Origin: Microbacterium oleivorans
Lineage (GTDB): Bacteria; Actinomycetota; Actinomycetes; Actinomycetales; Microbacteriaceae
Assembly (NCBI RefSeq): GCF_023715745.1
Contig: NZ_JAMBOV010000003.1
Coordinates: forward strand, 62,001 to 126,000
Length of the DNA: 64,000 nucleotides
Direction: 5' to 3'
A program made the position numbers and the translations under genes. The notes under the pieces are model-generated. The model was not told the DNA's origin. It was given only the letters and a program-made list of their open reading frames with translations, and searched no databases. Numbering within the stretch: the first letter of the stretch is position 1; every line of letters starts with the position of its first letter. This document shows positions 45,845 to 57,285 of this stretch, piece after piece.

Positions 45845-45886
45845 TCGCCCGCAGCGAAGGGCGGAGCCCGTGTCGGTGGCCCAACC

Positions 45887-45898
45887 TAGGATTGACCG
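45887..45898 (+). promoter_or_regulatory. -10-like box for leaderless uvrA
   Basis: TAGGAT at 45887-45892 ends 6 nt before GTG 45899. There is no ribosome site. The 54-bp gap holds no obvious SOS box. Confidence 0.4.
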
Positions 45899-48784
45899 GT
45901 GCCCATCGTCCCCGTTCCCCACGCCTCCAAACTCAGTGTCCGCGGCGCGCGCGTCCACAATCTGAAGAACGTCGACCTCGAGATCCCCCGGGACTCGCTC
46001 GTCGTGTTCACCGGTCTGTCCGGCTCCGGGAAGTCGAGCCTCGCGTTCGACACGATCTTCGCCGAGGGTCAGCGGCGATACATCGAGTCGCTGAGCTCGT
46101 ACGCGCGCCAGTTCCTCGGCCAGGTGGACCGCCCCGACGTCGACTTCATCGAGGGCCTCAGCCCGGCCGTGTCGATCGACCAGAAGTCGACGAACCGGAA
46201 CCCTCGCTCGACGGTGGGCACCATCACCGAGATCAACGACTACATGCGTCTGCTGTGGGCGCGCGTCGGGGTTCCCCACTGCCCGGAGTGCGGCGAGAGG
46301 ATCCAGCGGCAGACCGTGCAGCAGATCGCGGATCAGCTCATGGAGCTCCCGGAGCGGACGCGCTACCAGATCGTCGCACCCGTCGTGTCTCAGAAGAAGG
46401 GGGAGTTCGTCGACCTCTTCAAGGAGCTCTCCGCGAAGGGCTACGCCCGCGCGATCGTCGACGGCGAGGCGGTCCAGCTCGCGGAGCCGCCGACACTGAA
46501 GAAGAGCTACAAGCACGACATCGCCGTCGTCGTAGACCGCCTCGTGGCGAACCCCGACATCCTGAGCCGTGTCACCGACTCCGTCGAGACGGCGCTGGGG
46601 CTGGCCGGCGGCATCCTGCAGGTCAACTTCGTCGATGAAGAGGGTGACGACGCCTGGCAGAGCTACAGCGAGAAGCTCGCCTGCCCCAACGGTCACGCGC
46701 TGACGCTGACGGAGATCGAGCCCCGCACGTTCTCGTTCAACGCGCCTTTCGGTGCCTGCCCCGCCTGCTCGGGTCTCGGTACCCGGATGTCCGTCGACAC
46801 CGAGCTGCTCCTCGGCGATGAAGAGCTCTCGATCGCCGAGGGTGTCATCGTCCCGTGGACGACGCAGGGCAAGGGCCTGTTCCAGTACTACGAGCGACTC
46901 CTCGTGGGTCTCGCGGACGACCTCGGATTCTCGCTCGACACACCGTGGAAGGACCTCCCCGCCGACGTACAGGACGCAGTCCTCACCGGCGAGAACTACA
47001 AGGTCACGGTCAAGTGGAAGAACCGGTACGGGCGCGAGATGCGGTACGCGTCGGGCTTCGAAGGTGTCATCCCGTACATCGAGCGCCAGTTCACGCAGGC
47101 CGAGACCGACACGCAGCGTCAGCGGTGGGCGGAGTTCCTCCGCGAGGTGCCCTGCCCGGTCTGCAACGGCGACCGCCTCAAGCCGGAGGTGCTCTCGGTG
47201 CTCGTCCACGGTCACTCGATCGCGGATGCCTCCCGCCTGAGCCTCGGCGAGGCGCAGCAGTTCTTCGCACAGCTCTCGCTGACCGACCGCGAGGCGACCA
47301 TCGCGGCCGCGGTCCTCCGCGAGATCCGAGCGCGTCTGGACTTCCTCATCCAGGTCGGCCTCAACTATCTGAGCCTGAGCCGGGCTGCCGGCTCGCTCTC
47401 GGGCGGGGAAGCGCAGCGCATCCGTCTCGCCACCCAGATCGGGTCGGGGCTCACGGGTGTCCTCTACGTGCTCGACGAGCCCTCCATCGGACTCCACCAG
47501 CGTGACAACCGTCGCCTCATCGAGACGCTCGTGCGTTTGAAGAGCCTCGGCAACACGCTCGTGGTCGTCGAACACGACGAGGAGACCATCCACGCGGCCG
47601 ACTGGATCGTCGACATCGGCCCGCGCGCCGGTGTCGAGGGTGGCAACGTCGTCCACTCGGGTCCGGTCGAACAGCTCTTGACGGACCAGGAGTCCATCAC
47701 CGGCGCCTACCTGAGCGGCCGGCGTGCGATCCGGATGCCGAAGAAGCGGCGCAAGATCGACAAGGGCCGACAGCTGCGGGTCGTGGGGGCGCGGGAGAAC
47801 AACCTCCAGAACGTCACGGTCGACTTCCCGCTCGGCGTCCTGACCGCCGTCACCGGGGTGAGCGGCTCCGGCAAATCCTCGCTCGTGAACGGCATCCTCT
47901 ACGAGGTCCTCGCCACGAAGCTGAACGGCGCCCGACGGGTGGCCGGCAAGCACACCCGCGTCACGGGCCTCGAACACCTCGACAAGGTCGTGCACGTCGA
48001 TCAGGCCCCCATCGGTCGCACGCCGCGCTCGAACCCGGCCACCTACACGGGTGTGTTCGACCGCATCCGTTCGCTGTTCGCCGAGACGACCGAGGCCAAG
48101 GCGCGCGGCTATCAGCCGGGTCGCTTCAGCTTCAACGTGAAGGGCGGCCGGTGCGAGGCGTGCTCGGGCGACGGCACCATCAAGATCGAGATGAACTTCC
48201 TGCCCGATGTGTACGTCGACTGCGAGGTCTGCCACGGCCAGCGCTACAACCGCGACACCCTCGCCGTGCACTACAAGGGCAAGAACATCGCTGAGGTGCT
48301 CGACATGCCGATCTCGGAGGCGGCTGACTTCTTCGAGCCGATCCAGGCGATCCACCGCTACCTCAAGACCCTCGTCGACGTCGGCCTCGGCTACGTCCGG
48401 CTCGGACAGTCGGCCACGACGCTCTCGGGAGGCGAGGCGCAGCGCGTGAAGCTCGCCACCGAGCTCCAGCGCCGCTCGAACGGGCGCACCATCTACGTGC
48501 TCGACGAGCCGACGACGGGTCTGCACTTCGAAGACGTGCAGCGCCTGCTCGAGGTCTTGAACAGCCTCGTTGACAAGGGGAACTCGGTGCTCGTCATCGA
48601 GCACAACCTCGACGTGATCAAGTCGGCCGACTGGGTCATCGACCTGGGACCGGAGGGCGGCTCGGGCGGCGGAACGATCGTGGCGACGGGGACCCCGGAG
48701 CAGGTCGCGACCGTATCGGAGAGCCACACCGGCCAGTTCCTCGCCGAGATCCTGGAAGTGGCTCCCGCGCGCAAGGCGGGCTGA
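45899..48784 (+). CDS. uvrA: Excinuclease ABC subunit A
   Basis: UvrA finds DNA damage and loads UvrB. The 961-aa product has two ABC ATPase modules, each with its Walker A ([12 protein letters not shown] near residue 39; [12 protein letters not shown] in the second half), signature ([28 protein letters not shown]) and Walker B. The zinc sites [14 protein letters not shown] and CEACSGDG / CEVCHGQR are complete. Length is normal. GTG 45899 is likely leaderless. uvrC follows 1 bp later, so the two are co-transcribed. Confidence 0.98.
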   Translation: MPIVPVPHASKLSVRGARVHNLKNVDLEIPRDSLVVFTGLSGSGKSSLAFDTIFAEGQRRYIESLSSYARQFLGQVDRPDVDFIEGLSPAVSIDQKSTNRNPRSTVGTITEINDYMRLLWARVGVPHCPECGERIQRQTVQQIADQLMELPERTRYQIVAPVVSQKKGEFVDLFKELSAKGYARAIVDGEAVQLAEPPTLKKSYKHDIAVVVDRLVANPDILSRVTDSVETALGLAGGILQVNFVDEEGDDAWQSYSEKLACPNGHALTLTEIEPRTFSFNAPFGACPACSGLGTRMSVDTELLLGDEELSIAEGVIVPWTTQGKGLFQYYERLLVGLADDLGFSLDTPWKDLPADVQDAVLTGENYKVTVKWKNRYGREMRYASGFEGVIPYIERQFTQAETDTQRQRWAEFLREVPCPVCNGDRLKPEVLSVLVHGHSIADASRLSLGEAQQFFAQLSLTDREATIAAAVLREIRARLDFLIQVGLNYLSLSRAAGSLSGGEAQRIRLATQIGSGLTGVLYVLDEPSIGLHQRDNRRLIETLVRLKSLGNTLVVVEHDEETIHAADWIVDIGPRAGVEGGNVVHSGPVEQLLTDQESITGAYLSGRRAIRMPKKRRKIDKGRQLRVVGARENNLQNVTVDFPLGVLTAVTGVSGSGKSSLVNGILYEVLATKLNGARRVAGKHTRVTGLEHLDKVVHVDQAPIGRTPRSNPATYTGVFDRIRSLFAETTEAKARGYQPGRFSFNVKGGRCEACSGDGTIKIEMNFLPDVYVDCEVCHGQRYNRDTLAVHYKGKNIAEVLDMPISEAADFFEPIQAIHRYLKTLVDVGLGYVRLGQSATTLSGGEAQRVKLATELQRRSNGRTIYVLDEPTTGLHFEDVQRLLEVLNSLVDKGNSVLVIEHNLDVIKSADWVIDLGPEGGSGGGTIVATGTPEQVATVSESHTGQFLAEILEVAPARKAG

Positions 48785-48785
48785 C

Positions 48786-50705
48786 GTGGCGTCCGCGCTG
48801 CCGTACAAGCCCAAGCCGGGAGAGATCCCCACGGATCCCGGGGTCTACCGGTTCCTCGATGCCGACGGGCGGATCCTCTACGTCGGCAAGGCCAAAAATC
48901 TGCGCGCGCGGCTGTCGAACTACTTCGCACCGCTGCACACCCTGCACGAGCGCACGCGTCGCATGGTGACGACGGCGGCCAAGGTCGAGTGGACGGTCGT
49001 GAAGACCGACATCGACTCGCTGCAGCTGGAGTACACCTGGATCCAGGAGTACTCGCCGCCGTTCAACGTCCGGTACAAGGACGATAAATCCTACCCGTAC
49101 ATGGCGGTGACGCTCGCCGACGAGGCCCCGCGGGTCATCGTGACGCGCAACCGCCGCATCCGCGGAGCGAAGTACTTCGGCCCGTACCCGAAGGTCTGGG
49201 CGGTCCACGACACGATCGACCAGCTCATCAAGGTGTTCCCGATCCGCACGTGCAGCGACTCGTCCTACAAGAAGGCGATGGCGACGGGGAGGCCCTGCTT
49301 CCCCGGGCAGATCGGTCGGTGCGGGGGACCCTGCTCGATGACGGTGACCATCGAGGAGCACCGCGCGATCGTCGACGACTTCGTCGCCTTCATGTCGGGC
49401 AGCGACAAACGGTTCACGAAGCGGCTCGAGGCGAGGATGCGCGAAGCGGCTGCCGCGATGGACTACGAGGCTGCAGCGTCGTACCGCGACAAGCTGCAGG
49501 CCCTCGACGCCGTCCTCAACCGCAGCGCGCTCGTGCTGAGCGAGGACACGGACGCCGACCTGTTCGGTGTCGCCGAGGACGAACTCTCCGCCGCGGTGCA
49601 GCACTTCGTCGTGCGCGGTGGCCGCGTCCGCGGGGTCCGTGCCACGACCATCGACAAAGAGCTGGACATCTCCGGTCCCGAGCTGGTGGACCAGATCCTG
49701 CAGCGCGCCTACGGCGCGGCATCCGCCGAGGACATCCCGCGTCAGGTGCTCGTGCCGACCCTTCCCGACGACGCCGCCGAACTCGAGCAGTGGCTGCAGT
49801 CGCGGCGCGGGAAGAAGGTGACGCTGCAGGTCGCACAGCGCGGGCAGAAGGCCGACCTCATGCGGACGGCCACACTCAACGCCCAACAGGCGCTCATGCT
49901 GCACAAGACCCGCCGCACCAGCGACTACACGGCCCGCACGAAGGCGCTGACGGATCTGCAGGAAGCCCTCGGCATGACCGAGGCGCCGCTGCGCATCGAG
50001 TGCTTCGACATCTCCCACCTCGGCGGGACGGGCGTCGTGGCGTCGATGGTGGTGTTCGAGGACGGCCTACCGCGGAAGGATCAGTACCGGTCCTTCTCGG
50101 TCGCCGAGACGACGGACGACACCGACTCGATGTACCAGGTGCTCATGCGGCGGCTCGCGCACATCGACCGCGACGAAGCCGAGCAGGAGGCGATCGATCC
50201 CACGGCGGACGGCGAGGTGGATGCCACCCGCAAGCGCCCGCGTTTCGCCTATCGTCCCCAGCTGCTGCTCGTCGACGGCGGACAGCCGCAGGTGCAGGCG
50301 GCGGCGCGTGCGCTGCGCGACGCCGGACACGACGAGATCGCGCTGTGCGGCATCGCGAAGCGGCTCGAGGAGGTGTGGCTGCCCGACGACGACTTCCCGG
50401 TGATCCTTCCGCGCTCCTCCGAGGCGCTCTACCTGCTCCAGCGGCTGCGTGACGAGGCGCACCGATTCGCGATCACGCACCAGCGCAAGAAGCGCGGTCG
50501 CGACATCACGACGGTGCTGGCGGAGGTGCCGGGACTCGGAGCGACCCGCATCAAGGCGCTGCTCCGCCACTTCGGCTCGGTCAGCCGCCTGAAGCAGGCG
50601 ACACCCGAGGAGATCCAGGAACTCCCCGGTATCGGTCCCCGGCTGGCGGCCACGATCCATGCGCACCTCGCTGCCGGTTCGGATGCGGTGCCCGCCGGTG
50701 GTTAG
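48786..50705 (+). CDS. uvrC: Excinuclease ABC subunit C
   Basis: UvrC makes both cuts around the lesion. The 639-aa product has the N-terminal GIY-YIG nuclease ([20 protein letters not shown] near residue 19), a UVR motif ([17 protein letters not shown] near 222), the RNase H-like UvrC domain ([24 protein letters not shown]), and C-terminal HhH motifs ([25 protein letters not shown]). All parts look intact. GTG 48786 is coupled to the uvrA stop. Confidence 0.97.
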   Translation: MASALPYKPKPGEIPTDPGVYRFLDADGRILYVGKAKNLRARLSNYFAPLHTLHERTRRMVTTAAKVEWTVVKTDIDSLQLEYTWIQEYSPPFNVRYKDDKSYPYMAVTLADEAPRVIVTRNRRIRGAKYFGPYPKVWAVHDTIDQLIKVFPIRTCSDSSYKKAMATGRPCFPGQIGRCGGPCSMTVTIEEHRAIVDDFVAFMSGSDKRFTKRLEARMREAAAAMDYEAAASYRDKLQALDAVLNRSALVLSEDTDADLFGVAEDELSAAVQHFVVRGGRVRGVRATTIDKELDISGPELVDQILQRAYGAASAEDIPRQVLVPTLPDDAAELEQWLQSRRGKKVTLQVAQRGQKADLMRTATLNAQQALMLHKTRRTSDYTARTKALTDLQEALGMTEAPLRIECFDISHLGGTGVVASMVVFEDGLPRKDQYRSFSVAETTDDTDSMYQVLMRRLAHIDRDEAEQEAIDPTADGEVDATRKRPRFAYRPQLLLVDGGQPQVQAAARALRDAGHDEIALCGIAKRLEEVWLPDDDFPVILPRSSEALYLLQRLRDEAHRFAITHQRKKRGRDITTVLAEVPGLGATRIKALLRHFGSVSRLKQATPEEIQELPGIGPRLAATIHAHLAAGSDAVPAGG

Positions 50706-50738
50706 GCTGGGATGACACGCGTGGAAGGCGGGGTGCGG
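50703..50738 (+). promoter_or_regulatory. -10-like box and leader before rapZ
   Basis: TAGGCT at 50703-50708 overlaps the uvrC stop. A transcript from it would start near 50715, after ATG 50712, which argues against that ATG as start. GGAAGG and GGGG (50723-50732) then form the ribosome site for ATG 50739. Confidence 0.45.
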
Positions 50739-51611
50739 ATGGACGGCCAGACGACGGGCGAGGTCCTGATCGTCACGGGCATGTCCGGCGCAGGGCGCAC
50801 GACGGCCGCGAACGCCCTCGAGGACCTCGACTGGTACGTCGTCGACAACCTGCCGCCGCAGATGCTGTCGCATCTGCTGGATCTCACGGCCCTCGCCGCC
50901 GATGCGCTGCCCCGGGTGGCCGCCGTCGTCGACGTCCGCGGCCGGCAGCTGTTCGGCGAGCTCCCCTCCGTCACGCACTCGCTGCGCGACGGAAGGCAGC
51001 TGCGGGTCCTGTTCCTCGACGCGTCGGACGATGTGCTCGTCCGACGGTTCGAAGCGGTCCGGCGTCCTCACCCGCTGCAGGGGGAGGGGACGATCCTCGA
51101 CGGCATCCGTCGTGAACGCGAGCGGGTCGCAGCGATCCGCGAGGCCGCCGACGTCATCGTCGACACGAGCGGTCTCAACATCCACCAGCTGGCGAATCGC
51201 ATCGTCGATCTGTTCAGCGCGGACGGCGACGCGCGTCACACCGTCACCGTGATGAGCTTCGGGTTCAAGTACGGCCTGCCGCCCGACGTCGACCTCGTGG
51301 CCGACATGCGGTTCCTCCCGAATCCCTACTGGGAGCCGACGCTGCGTGCGCTCACGGGCGAGGACGATGCCGTCCGCGAGTTCGTGCTCGAGCAGGAGGG
51401 CGCCCGCGAGTTCATCGACGCGTACGCGACAGCGCTCCGCCCGGTCCTGCAGGGCTATCAGCGCGAGAACAAGAGGCATTCGGTCATCGCGATCGGGTGC
51501 ACCGGCGGCAAGCACCGATCCGTCGTCACGTCGTTCGAGCTGGCCGAGCGGCTGAGCGCCGAACCGGGCGTCGCGGTGCGGGTCGCGCACCGCGACCTGG
51601 GTCGCGAGTGA
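50739..51611 (+). CDS. rapZ: RapZ/YvcJ-family nucleotide-binding protein
   Basis: RapZ/YvcJ proteins bind nucleotides; in E. coli RapZ guides decay of a small RNA controlling amino-sugar synthesis, while the actinobacterial role is unknown. The product is 290 aa from ATG 50739 (299 from ATG 50712). The P-loop reads GMSGAGRTT (14-22), with Arg instead of the usual Lys, then VVDNLPP, VVDVRGR, and C-terminal blocks [21 protein letters not shown], and [10 protein letters not shown]. In many relatives a yvcK gene follows; here whiA comes next directly. Confidence 0.92.
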   Translation: MDGQTTGEVLIVTGMSGAGRTTAANALEDLDWYVVDNLPPQMLSHLLDLTALAADALPRVAAVVDVRGRQLFGELPSVTHSLRDGRQLRVLFLDASDDVLVRRFEAVRRPHPLQGEGTILDGIRRERERVAAIREAADVIVDTSGLNIHQLANRIVDLFSADGDARHTVTVMSFGFKYGLPPDVDLVADMRFLPNPYWEPTLRALTGEDDAVREFVLEQEGAREFIDAYATALRPVLQGYQRENKRHSVIAIGCTGGKHRSVVTSFELAERLSAEPGVAVRVAHRDLGRE

Positions 51612-51623
51612 CCGGTGCGCGAG

Positions 51624-51629
51624 TAAGCT
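51624..51629 (+). promoter_or_regulatory. -10-like box before whiA
   Basis: TAAGCT stands 37 nt before GTG 51667, with GAAGG as ribosome site close to the start. This allows whiA its own transcript besides read-through from rapZ. Confidence 0.35.
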
Positions 51630-51666
51630 GATCCTTTGTCCCCCTCGCCCCCACCGAAGGATCGCC

Positions 51667-52644
51667 GTGCCGCTGACTGCTGACGTGAAGACGGAACTCA
51701 CCTCGGTGCGTGATCCGCGGCCCACGGCCCGCGTCGCAGAGCTCACGACGATCCTGCGCTTCTCGGGCGGGCTCCACTCGATCGCCGGCCGCGTCGCCGT
51801 CGAGGCCGAGGTGGAGACCGACACCCTGGCCCGCCGCGTCGCCCGGGACCTCGTGGAGATCTACGGAGTCCGGCCGGAACTCGCGCACGTCCAATCCTCC
51901 GGCGGACGGGCGGCCAACCTCGTCGCGGTCCGCGTCATCGAGGGCGGAGAGACCCTGGCGCGTCAGACCGGACTGCTCGACAACCGTCGACGCCCGGTCC
52001 GCGGACTGCCGAACAAGCTCACCACCGGCGCACGCCCCGACCTCGCCGCAGTCTGGCGCGGCGCGTTCCTCGCGGCAGGGACGCTGTCCGACCCGGGTCG
52101 TTCGGCAGCACTCGAGGTCTCCTGCCCATCGGGGGAGGCGGCCATGGCCCTCGTCGGTGCGGCGCACCGGCTCGGCATCGCCGCCAAGGCGCGGGAGGTC
52201 CGCGGCGTGCCCCGCGTCGTCGTCCGCGACGGCGAGGCGATCCGCGCGACGCTCCTGATGATGGGAGCCCAGAAGACCGCCGCCGCGTGGGAGGAGATGC
52301 GTCAGCGCCGCGAGGTCCGCGCCGGCGTTAACCGTCTCGTGAACTTCGACGACGCCAACCTCCGCCGGTCCGCACAGGCGGCCGTCGCCGCCTGTGCACG
52401 GGTCGAGCGTGCGCTCGAGATCCTCGGTGACACCGTGCCCCCGCACCTCAAGCAGGCGGGGGACCTCCGACTCGCCCACCGCGACGCCAGCCTCGACGAA
52501 CTCGGTCACCACGCCGACCCTCCGCTGACGAAGGATGCCGTCGCCGGCCGCATCCGTCGACTGCTGGCCATGGCCGACAAGAAGGCCGCGCAGGACGGCA
52601 TCCCCGACACCGAATCCGCCGTCCCGGCCGGTCTGGAGGACTGA
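51667..52644 (+). CDS. whiA: DNA-binding regulator WhiA
   Basis: WhiA is a transcription factor of Gram-positive bacteria that controls division and, in Streptomyces, sporulation genes; ftsZ is a known target there. The 325-aa product has a LAGLIDADG-like N-terminal part ([20 protein letters not shown] at the start; [23 protein letters not shown] near residue 117, given in parts) and a C-terminal helix-turn-helix ([20 protein letters not shown]). It follows uvrC-rapZ as in other actinobacteria. Confidence 0.96.
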   Translation: MPLTADVKTELTSVRDPRPTARVAELTTILRFSGGLHSIAGRVAVEAEVETDTLARRVARDLVEIYGVRPELAHVQSSGGRAANLVAVRVIEGGETLARQTGLLDNRRRPVRGLPNKLTTGARPDLAAVWRGAFLAAGTLSDPGRSAALEVSCPSGEAAMALVGAAHRLGIAAKAREVRGVPRVVVRDGEAIRATLLMMGAQKTAAAWEEMRQRREVRAGVNRLVNFDDANLRRSAQAAVAACARVERALEILGDTVPPHLKQAGDLRLAHRDASLDELGHHADPPLTKDAVAGRIRRLLAMADKKAAQDGIPDTESAVPAGLED

Positions 52645-52701
52645 CGGGGTACATCCCCTCTTCGCGGGAAGCAACCGGGTGTCCGGCGGGTTGGGCCTCA
52701 A

Positions 52702-52757
52702 TAGGATGAATCCGACCGGCCGCGCCGCGTGCGCGGCACCGACAGAAGGAAGAGGAC
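52702..52757 (+). promoter_or_regulatory. sod promoter and leader
   Basis: TAGGAT at 52702-52707 is a likely -10. The leader holds a GC-rich stretch and ends in GAAGGAAGAGG, a strong ribosome site just before ATG 52758. Confidence 0.45.
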
Positions 52758-53384
52758 ATGGCGAAGTACACGCTGCCTGAGCTCCCGTACGACTACTCCG
52801 CGCTCGAGCCGAGCATCAGCGGCAAGATCATGGAGCTTCACCACTCGAAGCACCACCAGACGTACGTCACCGGAGCGAACACCGCCCTCGAGCAGCTCGC
52901 GGAGGCACGGGAGACCGGCAACCTCGCGAACGTGAACAAGCTCGAGAAGGACCTCGCGTTCAACCTCGGCGGACACGTCAACCACTCCATCTTCTGGACC
53001 AACCTGGCTCCCGCCTCGCAGGGCGGCGGCGGCGAGCCCGAGGGCGAGCTGCGCGCGGCGATCGACGAGTTCTTCGGCGGCTTCGACAAGTTCCAGGCTC
53101 ACTTCACGGCGGCTGCCACCGGCATCCAGGGCTCCGGATGGGCCGTCCTCAGCTGGGACCCGATCGGTCAGCAGCTGATCATCCAGCAGCTGTTCGACCA
53201 GCAGTCCAACACGGCGCAGGGCACCATCCCGATCTTCCAGCTCGACATGTGGGAGCACGCCTTCTACCTCGACTACCTGAACGTCAAGGCCGACTATGTG
53301 AAGGCCGCGTGGAACATCGCCAACTGGCAGAACGTCGCACAGCGTCTCGACGCCGCCCGCGACAAGACGGCGGGCCTGCTCTAG
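52758..53384 (+). CDS. sodA: Superoxide dismutase, Mn/Fe family
   Basis: This enzyme turns superoxide into oxygen and hydrogen peroxide. The 208-aa product is a standard two-domain Mn/Fe SOD with metal ligands in HHSKHHQTYV, GGHVNHSIFW, and DMWEHAFYLDY. The residues GGGGEP before the C-terminal domain and the DMWEHA box fit the Mn type, but the metal cannot be fixed from sequence alone. There is no signal peptide, so it is cytoplasmic. It has a very strong ribosome site and its own terminator. Confidence 0.96.
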   Translation: MAKYTLPELPYDYSALEPSISGKIMELHHSKHHQTYVTGANTALEQLAEARETGNLANVNKLEKDLAFNLGGHVNHSIFWTNLAPASQGGGGEPEGELRAAIDEFFGGFDKFQAHFTAAATGIQGSGWAVLSWDPIGQQLIIQQLFDQQSNTAQGTIPIFQLDMWEHAFYLDYLNVKADYVKAAWNIANWQNVAQRLDAARDKTAGLL

Positions 53385-53404
53385 TAGTAGGGTCGTTCAC
53401 AGGT

Positions 53405-54531
<1,127 letters not shown>

Positions 54532-54533
54532 CG

Positions 54534-55751
54534 ATGGCTCTGCGCACCCTCGATTCGCTGGGTTCGCTCGCAGGCAAGCGCGTCATCGTCCGTGTCGACT
54601 TCAACGTCCCCCTGAAGGACGGCGTCATCACGGACGATGGCCGCGTGCGTGCGGCTCTGCCGACGCTGTCGGCGCTGATCGAGCAGGGCGCCCGCGTCAT
54701 CGCGGTCTCCCACCTCGGCCGGCCCGACGGCGCTCCGGACGCGAAGTACAGCCTCGCCCCCGTCGCGACGCGACTGTCCGAGCTCCTCGGCCAGGACGTC
54801 GCGTTCGCGACCGACACAGTCGGCGACTCGGCACGTGACACCGTCGCGAACCTCGCCGACGGGCAGGTCGCCGTCCTCGAGAACCTCCGCTTCAATGCGG
54901 GGGAGACCGCGAAGGACGAGACCGCCCGCCGGGCCTTCGCCGAGGAGCTCGCGTCGCTCGGCGATGCGCTCGTGTCGGACGGGTTCGGTGTCGTGCACCG
55001 CAAGCAGGCCTCCGTCTACGACCTCGCCGAGCTGCTGCCCTCCGCTGCGGGTCTGCTCATCGAGAAGGAGGTCGACGTCCTCGACCGCCTCACCGAGCGT
55101 CCGGAGCGTCCCTACGCCGTCGTGCTCGGCGGTTCGAAGGTCAGCGACAAGCTGGGCGTGATCGAGCACCTCCTGCCGCGCGTGGACAAGATCCTCGTCG
55201 GCGGCGGGATGCTCTTCACCTTCCTCGCGGCCCAGGGCCACAAGGTCGGCAAGAGCCTTCTCGAAGTGGACCAGCTCGACACGGTCCGCGGGTACATGGA
55301 GACCGCTCGCGAACGCGGGGTCGAACTGGTGCTCCCCGTCGATGCCGTGATGGCCGCCGCTTTCGCAGCCGATGCGGAACACGTCGTGGCGTCCGCCGAC
55401 GCACTGGAGGACACCCCCTTCGGCGAAGACGGCATGGGCCTCGACATCGGGCCGAAGACGGCGGAGCTGTTCGCCGAGGCGATCCGCGGCGCGAAGACCG
55501 TGTTCTGGAACGGCCCGATGGGTGTGTTCGAGATGGAGGCGTTCGCTGCAGGGACGAAGACCGTCGCGCAGGCGCTCACGGAGGTCGATGGTCTGTCCGT
55601 CGTCGGTGGCGGCGATTCGGCGGCCGCCGTGCGTCAGCTCGGCTTCGACGACGACGCGTTCGGCCACATCTCCACCGGCGGTGGAGCCAGCCTCGAGTTC
55701 CTCGAGGGAAAGAAGCTGCCCGGATTGGAGATCCTCGGATGGGAAGCGTGA
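54534..55751 (+). CDS. pgk: Phosphoglycerate kinase
   Basis: Pgk makes ATP from 1,3-bisphosphoglycerate. The 405-aa product has the N-terminal [11 protein letters not shown] (near residue 20), [24 protein letters not shown], and the C-terminal nucleotide block GGGDSAAAV and [14 protein letters not shown]. Length is normal. ATG 54534 is 2 bp after gap, and the end overlaps tpiA by 13 bp, so the three genes are tightly coupled. Confidence 0.97.
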   Translation: MALRTLDSLGSLAGKRVIVRVDFNVPLKDGVITDDGRVRAALPTLSALIEQGARVIAVSHLGRPDGAPDAKYSLAPVATRLSELLGQDVAFATDTVGDSARDTVANLADGQVAVLENLRFNAGETAKDETARRAFAEELASLGDALVSDGFGVVHRKQASVYDLAELLPSAAGLLIEKEVDVLDRLTERPERPYAVVLGGSKVSDKLGVIEHLLPRVDKILVGGGMLFTFLAAQGHKVGKSLLEVDQLDTVRGYMETARERGVELVLPVDAVMAAAFAADAEHVVASADALEDTPFGEDGMGLDIGPKTAELFAEAIRGAKTVFWNGPMGVFEMEAFAAGTKTVAQALTEVDGLSVVGGGDSAAAVRQLGFDDDAFGHISTGGGASLEFLEGKKLPGLEILGWEA

Positions 55752-56530
55752 CCCGCAAGCCGCTCATCGCCGGCAACTGGAAGATGAACCTCGACCACCT
55801 GCAGGCGGTCGCCTTCGTCCAGAAGCTGCACTGGACGCTGAAGGATGCCGCTCACGAGACGGATTCGGTGGAGGTCGCGGTCTTCCCGCCGTTCACCGAC
55901 ATCCGGACGGTGCAGACGCTCATCGACGCCGACAAGATCCCGTTCGCCCTCGGCGCGCAGGACGTGTCGACGAAGGACTCCGGCGCGTACACCGGTGAGG
56001 TCTCCGGCGCCTTCCTCAAGAAGCTGGACGTCGACTACGTCATCATCGGTCACTCCGAGCGACGGGAGTACCACGGCGAGACCGACGAGGTCGTCGCCGC
56101 GAAGGTCCAGGCGGCCCTGCGGCACGGACTCGTCCCGGTCGTCTGCGTCGGTGAGACGCTCGAGCAGCGCGAGGAGTCCGGCCCGACGGCGGTCTCGGTG
56201 GCGCAGCTGCGCGCGGCGCTCGAGGGTGTGCCCTCGGACGCGGACGTCGTGGTCGCCTACGAGCCGGTCTGGGCCATCGGCACCGGCCAGGTGGCCTCGC
56301 CCGAGCAGGCGCAGGAGGTGTGCGCCGCGCTTCGCACCGTGATCTCCGAGAGCCTCGGGGATTCTGCGGGGGAGCGCACCCGCATCCTCTACGGCGGATC
56401 GGTGAAGTCAGGCAACATCGCGAGCTTCATGCGAGAGCCGGATGTGGACGGCGCCCTCGTCGGGGGCGCGAGCCTCCTGGCGGACGAGTTCGCCGCCATC
56501 ATCAGGTATCAGAAGCACGTCGGCGTGTGA
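55739..56530 (+). CDS. tpiA: Triosephosphate isomerase
   Basis: TpiA interconverts the two triose phosphates. The 263-aa TIM barrel has AGNWKMN (with the catalytic Lys) near residue 10, GHSERRE (catalytic His) near 103, [11 protein letters not shown] (catalytic Glu) near 173 and YGGSVKSGN near 220. I chose ATG 55739, which has GGAG 8 nt upstream; GTG 55748 is a close alternative overlapping the pgk stop. A terminator hairpin follows. Confidence 0.96.
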   Translation: MGSVTRKPLIAGNWKMNLDHLQAVAFVQKLHWTLKDAAHETDSVEVAVFPPFTDIRTVQTLIDADKIPFALGAQDVSTKDSGAYTGEVSGAFLKKLDVDYVIIGHSERREYHGETDEVVAAKVQAALRHGLVPVVCVGETLEQREESGPTAVSVAQLRAALEGVPSDADVVVAYEPVWAIGTGQVASPEQAQEVCAALRTVISESLGDSAGERTRILYGGSVKSGNIASFMREPDVDGALVGGASLLADEFAAIIRYQKHVGV

Positions 56531-56534
56531 TCGT

Positions 56535-56568
56535 GAACGGTGCGGCGCCTCGCGGCGTCGCACCGTTC
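56535..56568 (+). terminator. Terminator after tpiA
   Basis: A 15-bp stem with one G-U pair (56535-56549 with 56554-56568) has loop TCGC and starts 4 bp after the tpiA stop. It ends the gap-pgk-tpiA transcript right before the secG promoter. Confidence 0.8.
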
Positions 56569-56574
56569 AGCCGG

Positions 56575-56627
56575 TATACTCGTCCGAGCGCTGAGCGACT
56601 CGGCGACCCGAAAGGCTTTCAACGACT
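56575..56627 (+). promoter_or_regulatory. secG promoter and ribosome site
   Basis: TATACT at 56575-56580 is one of the best -10 matches in the window, 6 bp after the tpiA terminator. GAAAGG near 56610 precedes GTG 56628. The -35 region would fall inside the terminator stem. Confidence 0.6.
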
Positions 56628-56876
56628 GTGGACATCCTCCAGCTTGTGCTGCAGGTGCTGCTGGGACTCACCAGCCTCCTGCTCACGCTCCTGATCCTTC
56701 TGCACAAAGGACGCGGCGGCGGCCTCTCCGACATGTTCGGCGGCGGCATGAGCTCGGCCATGGGGTCCTCGGGCCTCGCCGAGCGCAACCTCAACCGCTT
56801 CACCGTCGTGCTCGCGCTCATCTGGTTCGTCGCCATCGTCGCGCTCGGCCTCATCACCAAGTTCCAGAGCATCTGA
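56628..56876 (+). CDS. secG: Preprotein translocase subunit SecG
   Basis: SecG is the small helper subunit of the SecYEG channel. The 82-aa product has two membrane helices (about residues 3-24 and 56-76), with the conserved loop LLHKGRGGGLSDMFGGG and LNRFT between. GTG 56628 gives the usual SecG start (MDILQLVLQVLLG). The stop overlaps rbpA (TGATG), so the two are co-translated. Confidence 0.95.
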   Translation: MDILQLVLQVLLGLTSLLLTLLILLHKGRGGGLSDMFGGGMSSAMGSSGLAERNLNRFTVVLALIWFVAIVALGLITKFQSI

Positions 56877-57232
56877 TGGCGACCGGGGGCAACGCGATCC
56901 GAGGCACCCGCGTCGGTGCCGGGCCGATGGGGGAGCAGGACCACGGACACCACGCCGACCGCGTGGCCGTCTCGTACTGGGATGCGCTCGGCAACGAGAC
57001 GGTGCGCTACTTCGCAGCCGGCATCTCGGAGGAGGAGATCCCCGAGACGATCGATTCGCCGCACTCCGGTCTTCCGGCGGGGCGCGACAAGGCGAACCCG
57101 CCCGCACTGGCGAAGACCGAGCCCTACAAGACGCACCTCGCCTACGTGAAGGAGCGGCGCAGCGACGAAGAGGCCGAGTCCATCCTGGACGACGCGCTCA
57201 AGCAGCTTCGAGAGCGGCGCGGTCAGGACTGA
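56876..57232 (+). CDS. rbpA: RNA polymerase-binding protein RbpA
   Basis: RbpA binds core RNA polymerase and the main sigma factor and helps open promoters; it is specific to actinobacteria. The 118-aa product has GGNAIRGTRVGAGPMGE at the start, the core domain with VSYWDALGNETVRYFA and PETIDSPHSGLPAG, and a C-terminal helix with ERRSDEEAESILDDAL that contacts sigma. ATG 56876 overlaps the secG stop. It converges with pgl over a hairpin. Confidence 0.96.
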   Translation: MATGGNAIRGTRVGAGPMGEQDHGHHADRVAVSYWDALGNETVRYFAAGISEEEIPETIDSPHSGLPAGRDKANPPALAKTEPYKTHLAYVKERRSDEEAESILDDALKQLRERRGQD

Positions 57233-57252
57233 TCGCCGCGCCACACGACGAT

Positions 57253-57285
57253 TCGACCCCGGGTTCGCTCAGAACTCGGGGTCGA
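57253..57285. terminator. Bidirectional terminator between rbpA and pgl
   Basis: A 14-bp stem with one G-U pair (57253-57266 with 57272-57285) has loop GCTCA. The pgl stop codon lies in the loop, so the right arm is the last part of pgl. It suits both converging transcripts. Confidence 0.75.

Noticed and set aside
45383..48832. Open - strand frame of 1149 codons opposite uvrA
   Set aside because: It is the mirror of uvrA's GC-rich third positions, has an Arg/Asp/Val/Leu-rich low-order product and no domain; uvrA itself is complete with all motifs.
50712..50738. ATG 50712 as start of rapZ
   Set aside because: It lies only 3 nt after a TAGGCT box, so it would be upstream of the likely transcript start; ATG 50739 has a ribosome site and the usual distance to the P-loop. 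It is not fully excluded.
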